DNA from: Rhynchospora pubera
Taxonomy: Eukaryota; Streptophyta; Magnoliopsida; Poales; Cyperaceae
Length of the DNA: 64,000 nucleotides
Assembly: GCA_028095005.1 (NCBI GenBank)
Contig: CM051462.1
Span: forward strand, 239,252,973-239,316,972
Reading direction: 5' to 3'
Part shown: positions 21,951-32,747 of the stretch, piece after piece
Numbering within the stretch: position 1 is the first letter of the stretch
Layout: every line of letters begins with the position of its first letter
The notes under the pieces: model-generated
The model's input: only the letters and a program-made list of their open reading frames with translations
The model's database searches: none
What the model was told of the DNA's origin: nothing
Translations under genes and position numbers: made by a program

Positions 21951-24054
21951 TTTTACTTCTGCTTTAGGGTTGAGTCGAACTTGCCCTCTCAACCCTAAAA
22001 GCTTCATCTTCGTCCCCATGGATTCTCTTGAACTCGCCTCTTGAACCCTAGATTCTCACTGACAAACTTCAACTGTTGTAGATCGATATCTCTGCAATCG
22101 TCATGCGAGCAGGTCAGAGTCCCTCTCGCATTCAATGACGTCGAGGTCAGAGTCCCTCTCGCCTCAGTCCCTCTCTGGCCTCAGCAACTGGGGTTTAGGT
22201 GGGTTTCATTCTAGTACCTTTGGGGTCGGGTTGCTTTTAATTTGAGTATTTGTATTTCACTAATTGTACTTCGGCTCTTCGGTTGAATTCTAATGCTTAG
22301 CCTACGGGCGTGTTTAATCTTTCAAAAAAAAAAAAAAAACTAAACTGTTTTGCTGACAAATTTTGCATCAAAAAATAAACTGTTTTGCTGAAAAAATGCC
22401 AGATTTTGCTGAGCTTTTGAAATGACCATGTTTTATGCTTTTGAGCTAGCGTCACATGGCATTTTCTATATGTCATTGTATACATACAAATACGGTAAAG
22501 GAAAAACTGAATGAATTATAGCTGCTTCTTTGGCTTCTCTTCTCTGTTTCAAAGCATAACCTGCTAGGAGAGCAATTGCAATTCAAAGAATACCGCCACC
22601 AACTACAATTCCCTGCAGCCTTACTAATTGAACTGCAATTCCTACTTCTTATGATTAGATGTTTGGATTTGTTGTTTTGGTTGATATGTATGTGTAATTA
22701 AGGATGAATATCATTTGGTTTGATCTTGCAATTATTGATGATATGTATGTTTGGATTAGCTTTTTTTTTCTTTTCTTTTTGGATGACATGTATGTGTAAT
22801 TAAGGATGATATGTATGCCTGAATCAGCATTCTTTTCTTTTCTTTTTGGATGATATGTATGTATGGATCAGCATTCTTTTCTTTTCTTTTTGGATGATAT
22901 GTAAGTATGGATTAGCTTTCTTTTATTTTCATATCATTTAATGGACACGTATAGCATAGTGTAAATGAGATACTTTTATACCTGTACCAATCGGTACTAT
23001 CCATTATATCCCTGGACAAATGCCTGGTTCAACCAGAGCCAATGTTCTACTTGATTGTAATAATTGCTTACATGGTCTTTTACCTCTAATTAATTGTATG
23101 AATGGAAGTTCTCCTGATGTTCTCTTTCAATAGAAAAAACGAAAAATAATAACAGCATTTTGTACAGTTCAAAAGAAATGAAACAAACACAAAACATGCA
23201 GTCTCTCTGGACAAACATGATTTTATATCAAAATGCAGTGTCTCTAGATTAAAGCACACAAAATATAGCCACAATTTTCAAATACAGAAAGCTTTTACTT
23301 GTCTATCAAATGCATCATAACATAGCCAAAAAAAGCATTTAAACTAAGAACATCATATTGTTTCCTTCTTGCACAAAATATTCTCTCTCAAATCAACTTC
23401 ATATTGCTTCTATCTCAACGTCATCTTTTCTAACTGCCCTCTTTCTGCAAAAATTACAATTCAGTTATTTAGTTATTATGCATGGAATAATAGAGCAGTA
23501 CACAAATTCTAATACAATTCCATATATGAGCATGCCTATATGTACAGATTGGATCGTCATACTCATGATCAACGTTTAAGCATTGAGCTATGAAGAAACA
23601 ATAAAAAGAAAACCTGGTAAGTATTGGGACAATTACATTTCAGATTCTGGTACTCGCAATGAACCAAAATTTGATTGGAAATCGACATTATAGGAGAAAT
23701 TCGACATTATACATTGACAACATGAAAATTCATCGCAAGAATTTGTTTCACAACAGCTTTTGCCTCTTCGGTTCCAGTAACCCAAATTATTTTACACCAA
23801 ATTGCTGGAAATTGTGAGATTTCTCAAATTGCTCAATAAAAAAAATGCTCTGTGTTGCAAGAATATTCCAGTCCCTTTGCTCTGTGTTGCAAGAATCCAT
23901 ACCAAGACGAAGCTAATAGTTGGCACCATACTCCTTGAACCCAGTACAAGAGAGTACCATGTGCATGCTATGTTTTATTGGAAAAAAAACTATATATATA
24001 TATATATGATCCTCTCTCTTTCTCCTGTCTCTTTTTTACTGTTATAGCCTTACA
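21951..24054. other. Intergenic: retro-tail and minisatellite
   Basis: At 21965-22340 a GC-richer segment ends in CGTGTTTAATCTTTC plus 17 A residues, which looks like the 3' end of a non-LTR insertion. At 22690-22930 about four units of a roughly 60-bp repeat (CTTTTCTTTTTGGATGATATGTATG) are in tandem. The minus strand near 23710-23800 contains a short frame beginning WVTGTEEAKAVVKQILAMN that may be an exon remnant, but I could not identify it. Confidence 0.5.
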
Positions 24055-24990
24055 GGAACTCAGAAGGCCACACCTAAATTCAAAATTCTCCAGCAACAGG
24101 TGGCGAGGGGCCCTCCACAATAGCCCTCAACCTGGTCCATTTACTTTTGTTGCAGAGTGCATGTGCATCATCCCTCTTCTGGCCCCACCTATGCTGAGGG
24201 CTTCTCCCACATGCTCCTCTCGTCCCTTCGCCACTTTAGACCCCTGGAATCCACGCACTCTGATTTCTCCAACTCAAAGAGGGTTGCAGCGAGTTTGTTT
24301 TTCAACATCCTCTCTGGTGAGGTGTTTCATGAGGAAAGGATACTTAGAAAGATCATGGAGGCGTATGATTTAGGTACGTTGACACAGGCACAATATAGAG
24401 TTCACTTAGCTTTAAACGTTTTTGTACCAATGCAGTCACAATAACTATTGGCATATTGAATCCACTCTATAGGACCAATTGTAAACCTAGAGGCATAACA
24501 TTCTAAACCCTAAACCCTAAACCCATGCATTTTGAAGAAATCTTCCCTCAACCCCAGGGGCATTTTGGTAACTGAAAGTCCAGTTTAAATTTTTCTCAAA
24601 CTTAATTTCTAAACTCCAAATACTCCTGAGATATTCTGTCATGGCGGCAGAGATAAATGACATCTGCTTAGGGAGGGACTCAGAAGAGGCCCTGGGGCAA
24701 ATCTGTAAATTTATCAGCAAGTTCATAGAGTCAGGGTCGTTCCTGACGGCAGTGACCCTGATAGAGCGATTCTCAGCGCGGGCAGTGGATGAGTCCCTTC
24801 TGGAGAGGCTGATAGAGAGCTCCGAGTACAATGCTGCAGAGAAGCTGGCTGCTTTCATGGGACGGTCAATGGTTTGTTCTCTTATAAGGAAGTATCTTGC
24901 CTTCGAAATGGTGAAGAAGGCTTATGAGCCGGTGAAGAGGCACGATTTGAGGCAAGAGTTTCCCTTTGTTAGCCGTGAATATAAGGAAAG
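24055..24990 (+). pseudogene. mut-7-like 3'-5' exonuclease homologue fragment
   Basis: Two exons, 24055-24373 and about 24651-24990, resemble the helical N-terminal region of plant mut-7/EXD3-type proteins. Exon 1 must be read in three frames: KATPKFKILQQQV, then GALHNSPQPGPFTFVAE, then PTYAEGFSHMLLSSLRHF. That means two frameshifts, near 24105 and 24180. The end of exon 1 (KRVAASLFFNILSGEVFHEE) and exon 2 (AVTLIERFSARAVDESLLER, NAAEKLAAFMGRSMVCSLIR, HDLRQEFPFV) are open. The ATG at 24641 is probably intronic, with the AG at 24649-24650 as acceptor. The exonuclease domain proper is absent. The assignment rests on remembered family features and is moderately sure. Confidence 0.7.
24500..24523. 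repeat. Interstitial telomere-type repeat
   Basis: CTAAACCCTAAACCCTAAACCC gives three units of the plant telomere heptamer, inside the intron of the mut-7-like fragment. Such teloboxes occur in plant promoters and also mark repaired breaks. Confidence 0.75.
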
Positions 24991-25111
24991 GTATGGGTAA
25001 ACAAAGTTTGATTCAGGATTTAAGCTCAATTCCTGTCTGGAGTGGAGGCTAGGTTGGTTTAAATAAGGCGAATATTAATTTGCTTAGCTGAGAGTTGAAT
25101 GCATTACGTTG

Positions 25112-26236
25112 TTAAAATTTAATTCTTGAGACATTTATCAAATTAAATTGTTGGCACAGATAAACACAGATAGTTGGCATCATACCTGTAACTGTTTCAA
25201 ACACCTCTCTTTCGAAAGCCAGCTTCCTTGCTTCGAAAGCCAGCTTCCTCGCTTCAAAAGCCATCTTCTCCTCAGCCAATTTCAGCGCATCATGACTGAA
25301 GCTCTTAGCCTTTGCCTCTAATTTGCACGCCTTTGAACTGCTGATGTGCACATTCTCCAAAGAAAACCATGAGGGCAATTGCTGCCTACTTCTCATATCC
25401 TTGATTAGCTGATCAAGGAAAAAATTGGAACCAACCACGTCCCCACCATTGGGTCCACCGGTCTCAGTGCCCGCAGCATCACCGGGCACTGTAGCATCAC
25501 CGGTCTCAGTGCCCGCAGCATCACCGGGCACTGCAGCATCACCGATCTCAGTGCCCGCAGCATCACCGGGCACATCAGCATCACCGGTCTCATTGCTGCT
25601 TCCTTTCTTTCTCTCTCTCTCATTTTGTTTCTTCTCTCTCTCTTTCTTTTTCTCTGCAGCAAACAACTCAGCCCACCTTTGAAACAGAGAGGTTCTATCG
25701 GAACTTGAGGAAGCAGCAGATCTGTTCTTTGTCTTGAATCTCCTCTGGCTGCACTTAAGCCGCATGTGGCGAATCTTATTATGCATTTGTGCACCGCTAA
25801 GAGGGATTTGGATCTTGGATATAAACGAGGCATAAGAGCTTTTAGGAGGAAGCTCGCCATGTATGGCCAGATGATCGGATAAGGCGTTGATGAGACGAGA
25901 TGAGGATTTTTTGGGGGGAGGCCGAGAAGCAGCCGCAGAGAGGTTCACCTTCTTGGAGAGAGGAACCTCGTCTTTCTTCTCCTCTTCTCTTTCTTCAGAA
26001 TCGGCCTGGGCCTGGCGCTGGTGCTGGCGCTGGCGCTTTCTAGGGTTTGTTGATATGGTTTTAGCGGTGGAAGGGATTTGCTGTGCGACCTCTTCTCCTT
26101 CTTCAGAACGCTGGCGCTTTCTAGGGTTGGTAGATGCGGTTTTAGCGGCGGAAGAGATCTCTTGGTCGGAGGAAGAGTCGGAGGAGGACGAATGCGGTGG
26201 TATATAATGCATCATGGTGGAAAAGAAGAATCTCAT
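25112..26236 (-). CDS. GeBP/STOREKEEPER-like (DUF573) DNA-binding protein, tentative
   Basis: An uninterrupted 374-codon frame. The N-terminus is Ser-rich with two copies of (S/T)TNPRKRQR (nuclear-signal-like) and an acidic EEREEEKKDE patch. Near residues 110-165 comes SSRLINALSDHLAIHGELPP ... NKIRHMRLKCSQRRF, which resembles the single trihelix-type domain of GeBP/GPL plant transcription factors. Next are a basic KKKEREKKQNERERKK run and four units of a 16-17 residue GDAxVPGDAAGTETGDA repeat. The C-terminal helix has tandem EARKLAF units, possibly a leucine-zipper-like segment. The true start may be the Met pair at residues 8-9. A good donor (GTATGA, exon end 25186) suggests the last residues are intronic and that a further exon may exist. 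It is the only long open host gene inside the inverted-repeat interval. Confidence 0.6.
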   Translation of the reverse strand: MRFFFSTMMHYIPPHSSSSDSSSDQEISSAAKTASTNPRKRQRSEEGEEVAQQIPSTAKTISTNPRKRQRQHQRQAQADSEEREEEKKDEVPLSKKVNLSAAASRPPPKKSSSRLINALSDHLAIHGELPPKSSYASFISKIQIPLSGAQMHNKIRHMRLKCSQRRFKTKNRSAASSSSDRTSLFQRWAELFAAEKKKEREKKQNERERKKGSSNETGDADVPGDAAGTEIGDAAVPGDAAGTETGDATVPGDAAGTETGGPNGGDVVGSNFFLDQLIKDMRSRQQLPSWFSLENVHISSSKACKLEAKAKSFSHDALKLAEEKMAFEARKLAFEARKLAFEREVFETVTGMMPTICVYLCQQFNLINVSRIKF

Positions 26237-27515
26237 CGTTGACGAGGTGGTGGGAGAGTGGGGACGAAGGTGGAGACGAGAGTGGAGAGTTGAGAGTGGT
26301 CAGGGTTTGCGAAGATTTCGATTGGCGGATCGGCGCTTTTTTTTTTGGTTTCTCAATCGAACTCGGAACAAAATGGAGGTATCCAGGTGGGAACCGTATC
26401 CTTAAAGGTTGGCAGGATGCAAACCTTATCTCTGGAGCGTTGGATCTAATCCAGCGGTGCGCACAGAAAAAAAGAGAAATAAGCATTCTTGAAACCTGCC
26501 CGCTGCCCTTTTCTTCCCGAATTCTCTTGTAAATTGTCAGATAAAAAATCGAAAGAAAGGAGAGCGAGATAGAACTCCTCTCTGACGATGGCCGTTTCGA
26601 CCAATCACTGCACCATTGCCGGAGCTTGACCCACCGCTGGAAATCTGACGGCAAGGGGAGTCCAGTGATACCAACCTCGCCTCCCCTCGTTCTCTAATTC
26701 ACATCCAATTGGAAAGTCAAACTCTTGAACCAATAGAGAAGGTGGTTTAAAATTGAATGAATTTGATGGATTATAAACTCTCAAACCAATGAAGTTGATC
26801 TTATACCTTCCTGGGGATGATATCATGCTTCCTGAGTAGTCAATTACTATCAGATCAAGCTCAGTAGGCGGGACCACCAACTGGTGCCACGGTCTGAGCG
26901 AACCAGTGGTTAAACCCGAACTAATTATGGTTTGCAAACTTAATTTGGCATGTTAAACATGTAAATCGAGTGCTCTCATGGTGATAGATGAGTGCAATCT
27001 CCATCGACTTCAATGGTTAAAAATTATGTATTTATTTGTGTAAAAGTTTAGCCGAGCTTTGGGTTCATAAGTGTTTATTGACCATTTTTCATTGAGTTCA
27101 ATGGTTAAAAATTATGTGCTGATACTTAACTTTCCTTTTGTACTCGTTGGATCGGAGGTATACTCAACTGGCTTGTGTGCAATACCAGAAACTGGTACCA
27201 CCCAATTGCAATACCAGGCCTTCCTACTTGTGTCCCAAATCTGCTTGTTTCCTTGTATTCTTTTTTATTGCCGATTGTTACCTTTTTCATAAAGGATACA
27301 TCATATAACACGAGTCTAGATATTATTTCACCAAAGCGCTTTCAAAAGAGAATAACATAAAAGCAATTTTGTAAAACAGAACCAGTGAAAAATCAGTGCC
27401 ATCACAGGAATGAAAACTATGTGAAAAAGAAAATAGGAATTTCGTTCATTTTTCTATCTGATTATGATTAATCTGTTTACATGCGTAATAGGCATTTCCA
27501 TAGCCATAATAATAA
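26237..27515. other. Intergenic, upstream of GeBP-like frame
   Basis: No gene identified. The antisense frames at 26142-26937 are low-complexity and probably leader or promoter DNA. The word GGTATACTCAACTGGCTTGT (27157) recurs with one change at 32359, beyond the copia element. Confidence 0.4.
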
Positions 27516-27520
27516 GATAC

Positions 27521-27778
27521 TGTTGAGAATAAAAAAGGACAGCTGGCCTCAGAATAATCCTCATCATTGACCAAATAGAAGCAACGCATCCAACCAAATC
27601 AAATAGATTTAGAATTACATAATTTCCATGTAAAGAAATTAGAACGTTAGTCTTTCCTAACCAGTAGAGAAAATAGCCGTTGCCTTAATGGCTATAAATA
27701 GGCACCTATGTATTTTGTACAAATCATCAGAAATTAATACAAATCATTTCATCATTTGATTGTCTCAAAAACTCGACA
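27521..27778 (+). repeat. 5' LTR of the copia element
   Basis: Begins TGTTGAG and ends CTCGACA. A TATA box (CTATAAATAG, about 27692) marks the start of the retroelement transcript. It differs from the 3' LTR by one base (T against G in CGTTAGTC). Confidence 0.97.
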
Positions 27779-27790
27779 TGGTATCAGAGC
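27779..27790 (+). promoter_or_regulatory. Primer-binding site
   Basis: TGGTATCAGAGC directly follows the 5' LTR and is the usual complement of the 3' end of plant initiator tRNA-Met used by copia elements. Confidence 0.93.
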
Positions 27791-27913
27791 ACACGTTCTG
27801 ATAATAGCTTCCGCAAACAAATCTAACAAACCAAAAGAAAAAACCAACAATCAGAACGGAAAATCAAACCAGCATCAAACCAAATAAAAAAAATCCGTAC
27901 ATGGGCACAAATT

Positions 27914-29911
27914 GTGTCCATGCCAGTAAATCAGAAACCCTACTTGTGCACAGAAAAAAAGCTAACCTCAGCAACAGATTCAGAGCAAAAGATAAAAACA
28001 AGAATCAAGCAAATAACTGATGCTAATCCAAGCTCAACGCAAGAAGTTTCTGAGGTAAGCAAAAGCCAAATCAACATCTGTTACAACCCTAAACTTACCT
28101 TTGCTGTCAACAGGGTGCGACGAGAAACAATGGAGAACGCTGATCTGAATCTTGAGGACGATCTCCAAGTTAGCTCGGTCACTCGCCATCTTGTCAGAGA
28201 GGATCAGAGAAAGGGGGAGAACGCTAAGTGCTCGCACTACAGACACAACAGTCACAACTCAGAAGATCGCCGGTTTCTCAACCTTCACCTACACCCGAGT
28301 AAGACGAGAAGAGGAGTAGGCGGTGGCTATGGCGATACAAATGAGGAAAATCAGGAGATCCGCGGCGTCGATAAAAAATGGGAGAAGACGGAGTCTGTCT
28401 CCAACTCCATGGATAAAAGGCTTGATCAGATCGAAGCCCAACTATTGATTCTCGTTAAAAGGCTTTGTAAGGCCTCTTATTTTAATTCTAATGGGTCTGG
28501 TAAAGCCCATGCACTAAGCTATTATTTTTCAAATGCAATAAATGAAAATGAAATAAATTCGGTCAGACCAATGCCAAGTTCAAGTTTCATGAATTTGCAT
28601 AAATTTAGTTTGGAAAAACCAATTGAGAATAAATGTCTAACCATTGGTTGTACCACCATTAATGTACCAAAAAATTGTACCAAATGGGTCCTTGATTCCG
28701 GTGCAACGGATCATATGACGGGAAACCTAGACTTGCTAAGAAATTATCGTCCAATTAGTAGTGATCAATATTTTACCGTTGCTAACAATGAAAAAATCAA
28801 AATTAAAGGTTGGGGTATGATTAGTATTTTGTCCAAAAATTTTTTACAAGATGTGTTTTATGTTGAAAATTGTTCGGTCAATTTGTTGTCAATTAGTAAA
28901 CTTTCTAGAGATTTGAATTGTGAAATAATTTTTAAAAAGAAAAGTGTTATTTTTCAAGATTTAGTTACCCAAGAAAAAATTGGTGAAGGTCTTCTTGAAA
29001 ATGGCCTCTATTTTTTAAATAGTAATAATTTTTGTTTCAAAACTAGTAAAGATGAAGATTTGAGCAAACTTTGGCACAAACGAGTTGGACATCCTTCCGA
29101 TAAAATTTTAAACAAAATATTTGATTTCTCTAATTTAGATTGTAGCAATTGTGAAACTTGTAAACTTGCGAAACATACTAGACCACCTTTTCCTATCTCT
29201 AGCTCTAAAAGTAATGATTTTTTTGAACTTATTCACTCCGACGTTTGGGGTCCAGCCCCTATATCGTCTTACAATGACTTTAGATATTTTGTTACTTTTA
29301 TTGATGATTTTTCGAAAATCACTTGGTTGTATTTGATGAAAAATAAAAATGAAGTTTTTTCACATTTTCAAACTTTTACGAATTTTATTGAAAATCAATT
29401 TGATAAAAAAATTAAAATTTTGAGAACGGATAATGGTACCGAATATGTTAATCAAACTTTTTCTATTTTTCTTAAACAAAAAGGTATTTTACATCAGACT
29501 ACTTGTGTTTATACTCCGCAACAAAACGGTGTTTCCGAAAGGAAAAATCGTCATCTTTTAGAAGTTACTAGGTCACTTTTATTTCAAAATAATGTTCCAA
29601 AACTTTTTTGGTCGGATGTCGTTTTAACTGCGACTTATTTAATAAATAGGTTGCCAAGTGCCATATTAGATTTTAAAAGCCCTTTAGAAATTCTTTATGA
29701 TAGAAAATTAGATATTAGTCATTTAAGAGTTATTGGTTGTAAATGTTTTGTGCACAACAAAAAAGGTGACAAGCTTGATTTTACCTCAATCAAAACTATT
29801 TTTGTTGGGTACTCTTCCGAAAAAAAGGGATATAAATGTTATGATCCTAAAAATAAAAAACTTTACATTTCTAGAGATGTTAGTTTTTTCGAAAATGAAC
29901 CTTTTTTATGA
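27914..29911 (+). CDS. copia polyprotein, protease-integrase part (gag missing)
   Basis: 665 codons. Residues 1-250 contain no recognisable UBN2/Gag domain and no CCHC zinc knuckle. The stretch looks like unrelated sequence with basic and acidic patches. WVLDSGATDHM (about 258) is the aspartic protease site. The integrase follows with its HHCC zinc finger (LWHKRVGHPS ... CSNCETC) and the DDE core (HSDVWGP, RTDNGTEY, QQNGVSERKNR). The frame ends at a TGA created by a run of six T residues at 29901-29906; the pol frame continues one base over. Confidence 0.9.
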   Translation: MSMPVNQKPYLCTEKKLTSATDSEQKIKTRIKQITDANPSSTQEVSEVSKSQINICYNPKLTFAVNRVRRETMENADLNLEDDLQVSSVTRHLVREDQRKGENAKCSHYRHNSHNSEDRRFLNLHLHPSKTRRGVGGGYGDTNEENQEIRGVDKKWEKTESVSNSMDKRLDQIEAQLLILVKRLCKASYFNSNGSGKAHALSYYFSNAINENEINSVRPMPSSSFMNLHKFSLEKPIENKCLTIGCTTINVPKNCTKWVLDSGATDHMTGNLDLLRNYRPISSDQYFTVANNEKIKIKGWGMISILSKNFLQDVFYVENCSVNLLSISKLSRDLNCEIIFKKKSVIFQDLVTQEKIGEGLLENGLYFLNSNNFCFKTSKDEDLSKLWHKRVGHPSDKILNKIFDFSNLDCSNCETCKLAKHTRPPFPISSSKSNDFFELIHSDVWGPAPISSYNDFRYFVTFIDDFSKITWLYLMKNKNEVFSHFQTFTNFIENQFDKKIKILRTDNGTEYVNQTFSIFLKQKGILHQTTCVYTPQQNGVSERKNRHLLEVTRSLLFQNNVPKLFWSDVVLTATYLINRLPSAILDFKSPLEILYDRKLDISHLRVIGCKCFVHNKKGDKLDFTSIKTIFVGYSSEKKGYKCYDPKNKKLYISRDVSFFENEPFL

Positions 29912-31862
29912 AAATTGTAGTAAAAATAATATTGAACAAATTCTTCCACTAGATTTTATATATCCTTGTGTTACTAACATCGAAACAAGTGAGTTTCGAA
30001 GAGAGTCAAGAATAATTACAGGTGAAGAATCACAAGGAGGAAGTGAAGAAAGTCGAAATGAAGAACTTGAAGAAACCGAACAAGAAGGACACATTGAGAA
30101 TGAAGAAGAAACTCAAGAACAAGAGATTCCATTGAGAAGATCATGTCGACAACCTCAACCTTCTACAAGATTAAAGGATTTTGTTACTTATTCGGTACAA
30201 TATCCTATCCAAGATTATATCTCTTATGAAAATATTTCTAATGAGCATTATGCATTTATAAATTCTTTGACCAAAATTGAGGAACCAACCAACTACGAGG
30301 TAGCGAAAAATGATCCAAAATGGTGTAAGGCAATGGAAGAGGAACTCCATGCTTTAGAAAAAAATCAAACATGGGAATTGTGCACTTTATCAAAAAATAA
30401 GAAATCAGTTGGTTGCAAATGGGTATACAAAATCAAATACCACAGTGATGGTACCATAGAACGGTATAAGGCTAGATTAGTTGCTAAAGGGTACACCCAA
30501 ACTTACGGTATAGACTACCATGAAACTTTTGCACCGGTGGTAAAAATGAATACTGTTAGGATATTTTTTTCCATAGCGGTAAATAATAATTGGACCCTTC
30601 ACCAAATGGATGTCAAAAACGCTTTCCTTCAAGGAACACTTGAAGAAGAAGTGTATATGACTTTACCTCCTGGTCACAAAAAAGAAAATATTTCTAACCT
30701 TGTGTGTAGGTTAAAAAAATCTATTTATGGATTAAAGCAATCTCCAAGGGAATGGTATGGCAAACTTTCTCAATTTTTATTATTTTGTGATTTTAAAATA
30801 AGCGGAGCCGATTCATCATTATTTGTTAGGCATAATACCAATGGTACCACTGTAGTTTTAGTTTATGTCGATGACATAATCATAACTGGTAATAACCAAA
30901 TGGAAATTGATAATATAAAAAATGACCTAAAACGAAAGTTTGACATTAAAGACTTGGGAAAATTAAAATATTTTCTTGGGATAGAAATTGCTCATTCCTC
31001 AAAGGGGTTATTCATATCCCAAAGGAAGTATGTTCTTGATTTGCTCAAAGAAACAGGTAAGTTAGGTTGTAAACCGGCAAAGACACCAATTGAGATGAAT
31101 GGAAAATTAGATAGTGAAAAAGGTGAACCTTTGGAGGATATAAATCAGTTTCAACGACTAGTGGGTAAACTGATATACCTAACTGTCACCAGACCAGATT
31201 TATCTTTTGCTGTAAGTCAAATCAGTCAATTCATGCATGCACCAAGAACACCACATTTAGATGCTATTAATAGAATATTAAGGTATCTAAAAGGTTCACC
31301 CGGAAAGGGAATTTGGATGAAAAAAAATGGAACTAATACAATATGTGGCTATTCCGATGCAGATTGGGCCGGGAGTTTCGATAGAAAGTCGACAACCGGT
31401 TATTGCACATTTGTAGGCGGAAACTTAGTCACATGGAAAAGCAAGAAACAAAAAGTCGTGGCTAGATCCAGTGCAGAAGCGGAATATCGTGCCATGGCGT
31501 CTACTGCAGGTGAATTGACATGGATCAAGCGATTGCTAACCGACTTGAAGATCAACCACAAAGAACCAATGAAAATGTTTTGTGATAATCAAGCAGCAAG
31601 ACACATTGCGGCAAATCCTGTATTCCATGAAAGGACTAAACACATTGAAGTAGATTGTCACTTTATACGAGAGAAGGTTCAAGCCAAAGAAATTGAAACG
31701 ACTTTTGTCAGGAGCAAAGAGCAATTGGCGGATGTATTCACAAAAGGGCTAAGCATCAAGTATTTTGAAGATATTTCATGCAAGCTAGGACTATATGATA
31801 TTTATAATCCTAGCTTGAGGGGGAGTGTTGAGAATAAAAAAGGACAGCTGGCCTCAGAATAA
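29907..31862 (+). CDS. copia polyprotein, reverse transcriptase-RNase H part
   Basis: This frame continues the polyprotein after the slip. The RT core has the FAPVVKMNTVR block, QMDVKNAFLQG and the catalytic YVDDIIITG. RNase H shows the catalytic acids in YSDADWAG and SSAEAEYRAMA, plus FCDNQAARHIAANPVFHERT. The stop lies 37 bases inside the 3' LTR. No other disabling change was seen, consistent with a young copy. Confidence 0.93.
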   Translation, partial: YENCSKNNIEQILPLDFIYPCVTNIETSEFRRESRIITGEESQGGSEESRNEELEETEQEGHIENEEETQEQEIPLRRSCRQPQPSTRLKDFVTYSVQYPIQDYISYENISNEHYAFINSLTKIEEPTNYEVAKNDPKWCKAMEEELHALEKNQTWELCTLSKNKKSVGCKWVYKIKYHSDGTIERYKARLVAKGYTQTYGIDYHETFAPVVKMNTVRIFFSIAVNNNWTLHQMDVKNAFLQGTLEEEVYMTLPPGHKKENISNLVCRLKKSIYGLKQSPREWYGKLSQFLLFCDFKISGADSSLFVRHNTNGTTVVLVYVDDIIITGNNQMEIDNIKNDLKRKFDIKDLGKLKYFLGIEIAHSSKGLFISQRKYVLDLLKETGKLGCKPAKTPIEMNGKLDSEKGEPLEDINQFQRLVGKLIYLTVTRPDLSFAVSQISQFMHAPRTPHLDAINRILRYLKGSPGKGIWMKKNGTNTICGYSDADWAGSFDRKSTTGYCTFVGGNLVTWKSKKQKVVARSSAEAEYRAMASTAGELTWIKRLLTDLKINHKEPMKMFCDNQAARHIAANPVFHERTKHIEVDCHFIREKVQAKEIETTFVRSKEQLADVFTKGLSIKYFEDISCKLGLYDIYNPSLRGSVENKKGQLASE

Positions 31863-32083
31863 TCCTCATCATTGACCAAATAGAAGCAACGCATCCAACC
31901 AAATCAAATAGATTTAGAATTACATAATTTCCATGTAAAGAAATTAGAACGTTAGGCTTTCCTAACCAGTAGAGAAAATAGCCGTTGCCTTAATGGCTAT
32001 AAATAGGCACCTATGTATTTTGTACAAATCATCAGAAATTAATACAAATCATTTCATCATTTGATTGTCTCAAAAACTCGACA
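31826..32083 (+). repeat. 3' LTR of the copia element
   Basis: 258 bp, TG...CA, directly after the purine tract. It is followed by GATAC, the second copy of the target duplication. Confidence 0.97.
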
Positions 32084-32747
32084 GATACAGATGAACATAA
32101 TACAGAAAAAAAGAACCAAGCCAAGATGCTAACCAACTAGTGCATTCTTTAGTAAAATGTAAAAAAGAAAAGAAAAGGAATGTTGTATATCTCGAACACC
32201 TCCATTTCTCTCAATTTACTCCAAATTGCTGGTCAAAGAAGTTTCTTCTTCATCGGGATTGTCTAGCTCTTGTTTTACGCTCGCCTAATTGCAACAACAA
32301 ATGACAAAGCAAATCAAGCTGAAAAATATGATTATAAGAGAGAAAAACCAATTAAAATGGGTATACTCAATTGGCTTGTGTGCAATACGTACCACCAAAA
32401 TGACAGCATTGTAGTTGGCACCACAAAGCTCTTGATTCCCATTTCTTAAAAAAAAAAAAAGAACGCAACAAAAAAGCTATTGGCTATGATTTAGCTTCTT
32501 GGCAAAAGAGAATGGAAGACACTAGTGTTCTAGCAAAAGAGCCTAAAACCAACATTATGCCAGATATCACATGGACAAAGATGATACCAGTAAAAGCACA
32601 CAATAAACCTTACCAGTATGGTACCATTGATAATCAATATCTTGACCCTTTTGTTTGCTTTTACTGTAATTTGTTCCTAGCTATGTACCATTCAGTGAAA
32701 CAAAATTAATCTTTTAACAAATAAGAACTATGATTAAATAGAAGTAC
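32084..32747. other. Intergenic
   Basis: No gene. On the minus strand 32221-32285 reads SVKQELDNPDEEETSLTSN then a stop, which could be a C-terminal exon scrap of an unrecognised gene. Confidence 0.4.

Larger units (their letters stand above)
27516..32088 (+). mobile_element. Ty1/copia LTR retrotransposon, recent insertion
   Basis: The element is 27521-32083 with identical-length 258-bp LTRs and a 5-bp target duplication GATAC (27516-27520 and 32084-32088). A primer-binding site TGGTATCAGAGC (27779) fits initiator tRNA-Met, and the polypurine tract GAGGGGGAG ends at 31825. The domain order protease, integrase, RT, RNase H is copia. Only one substitution separates the LTRs, so insertion is young. 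Two faults exist: pol is split by a one-base slip near 29901-29906, and no Gag domain or zinc knuckle is visible before the protease. It is therefore probably unable to move alone. Confidence 0.97.

Noticed and set aside
22690..22930. Simple poly-T region
   Set aside because: On closer reading it is an ordered tandem repeat of about 60 bp, so it was recorded as a minisatellite within the intergenic entry, not as an independent element.
24641..25000. Independent 119-residue gene starting at ATG 24641
   Set aside because: The ATG lies just before a good AG acceptor, and the peptide continues the mut-7-like homology of the upstream exon. The stop arises by reading through a donor.
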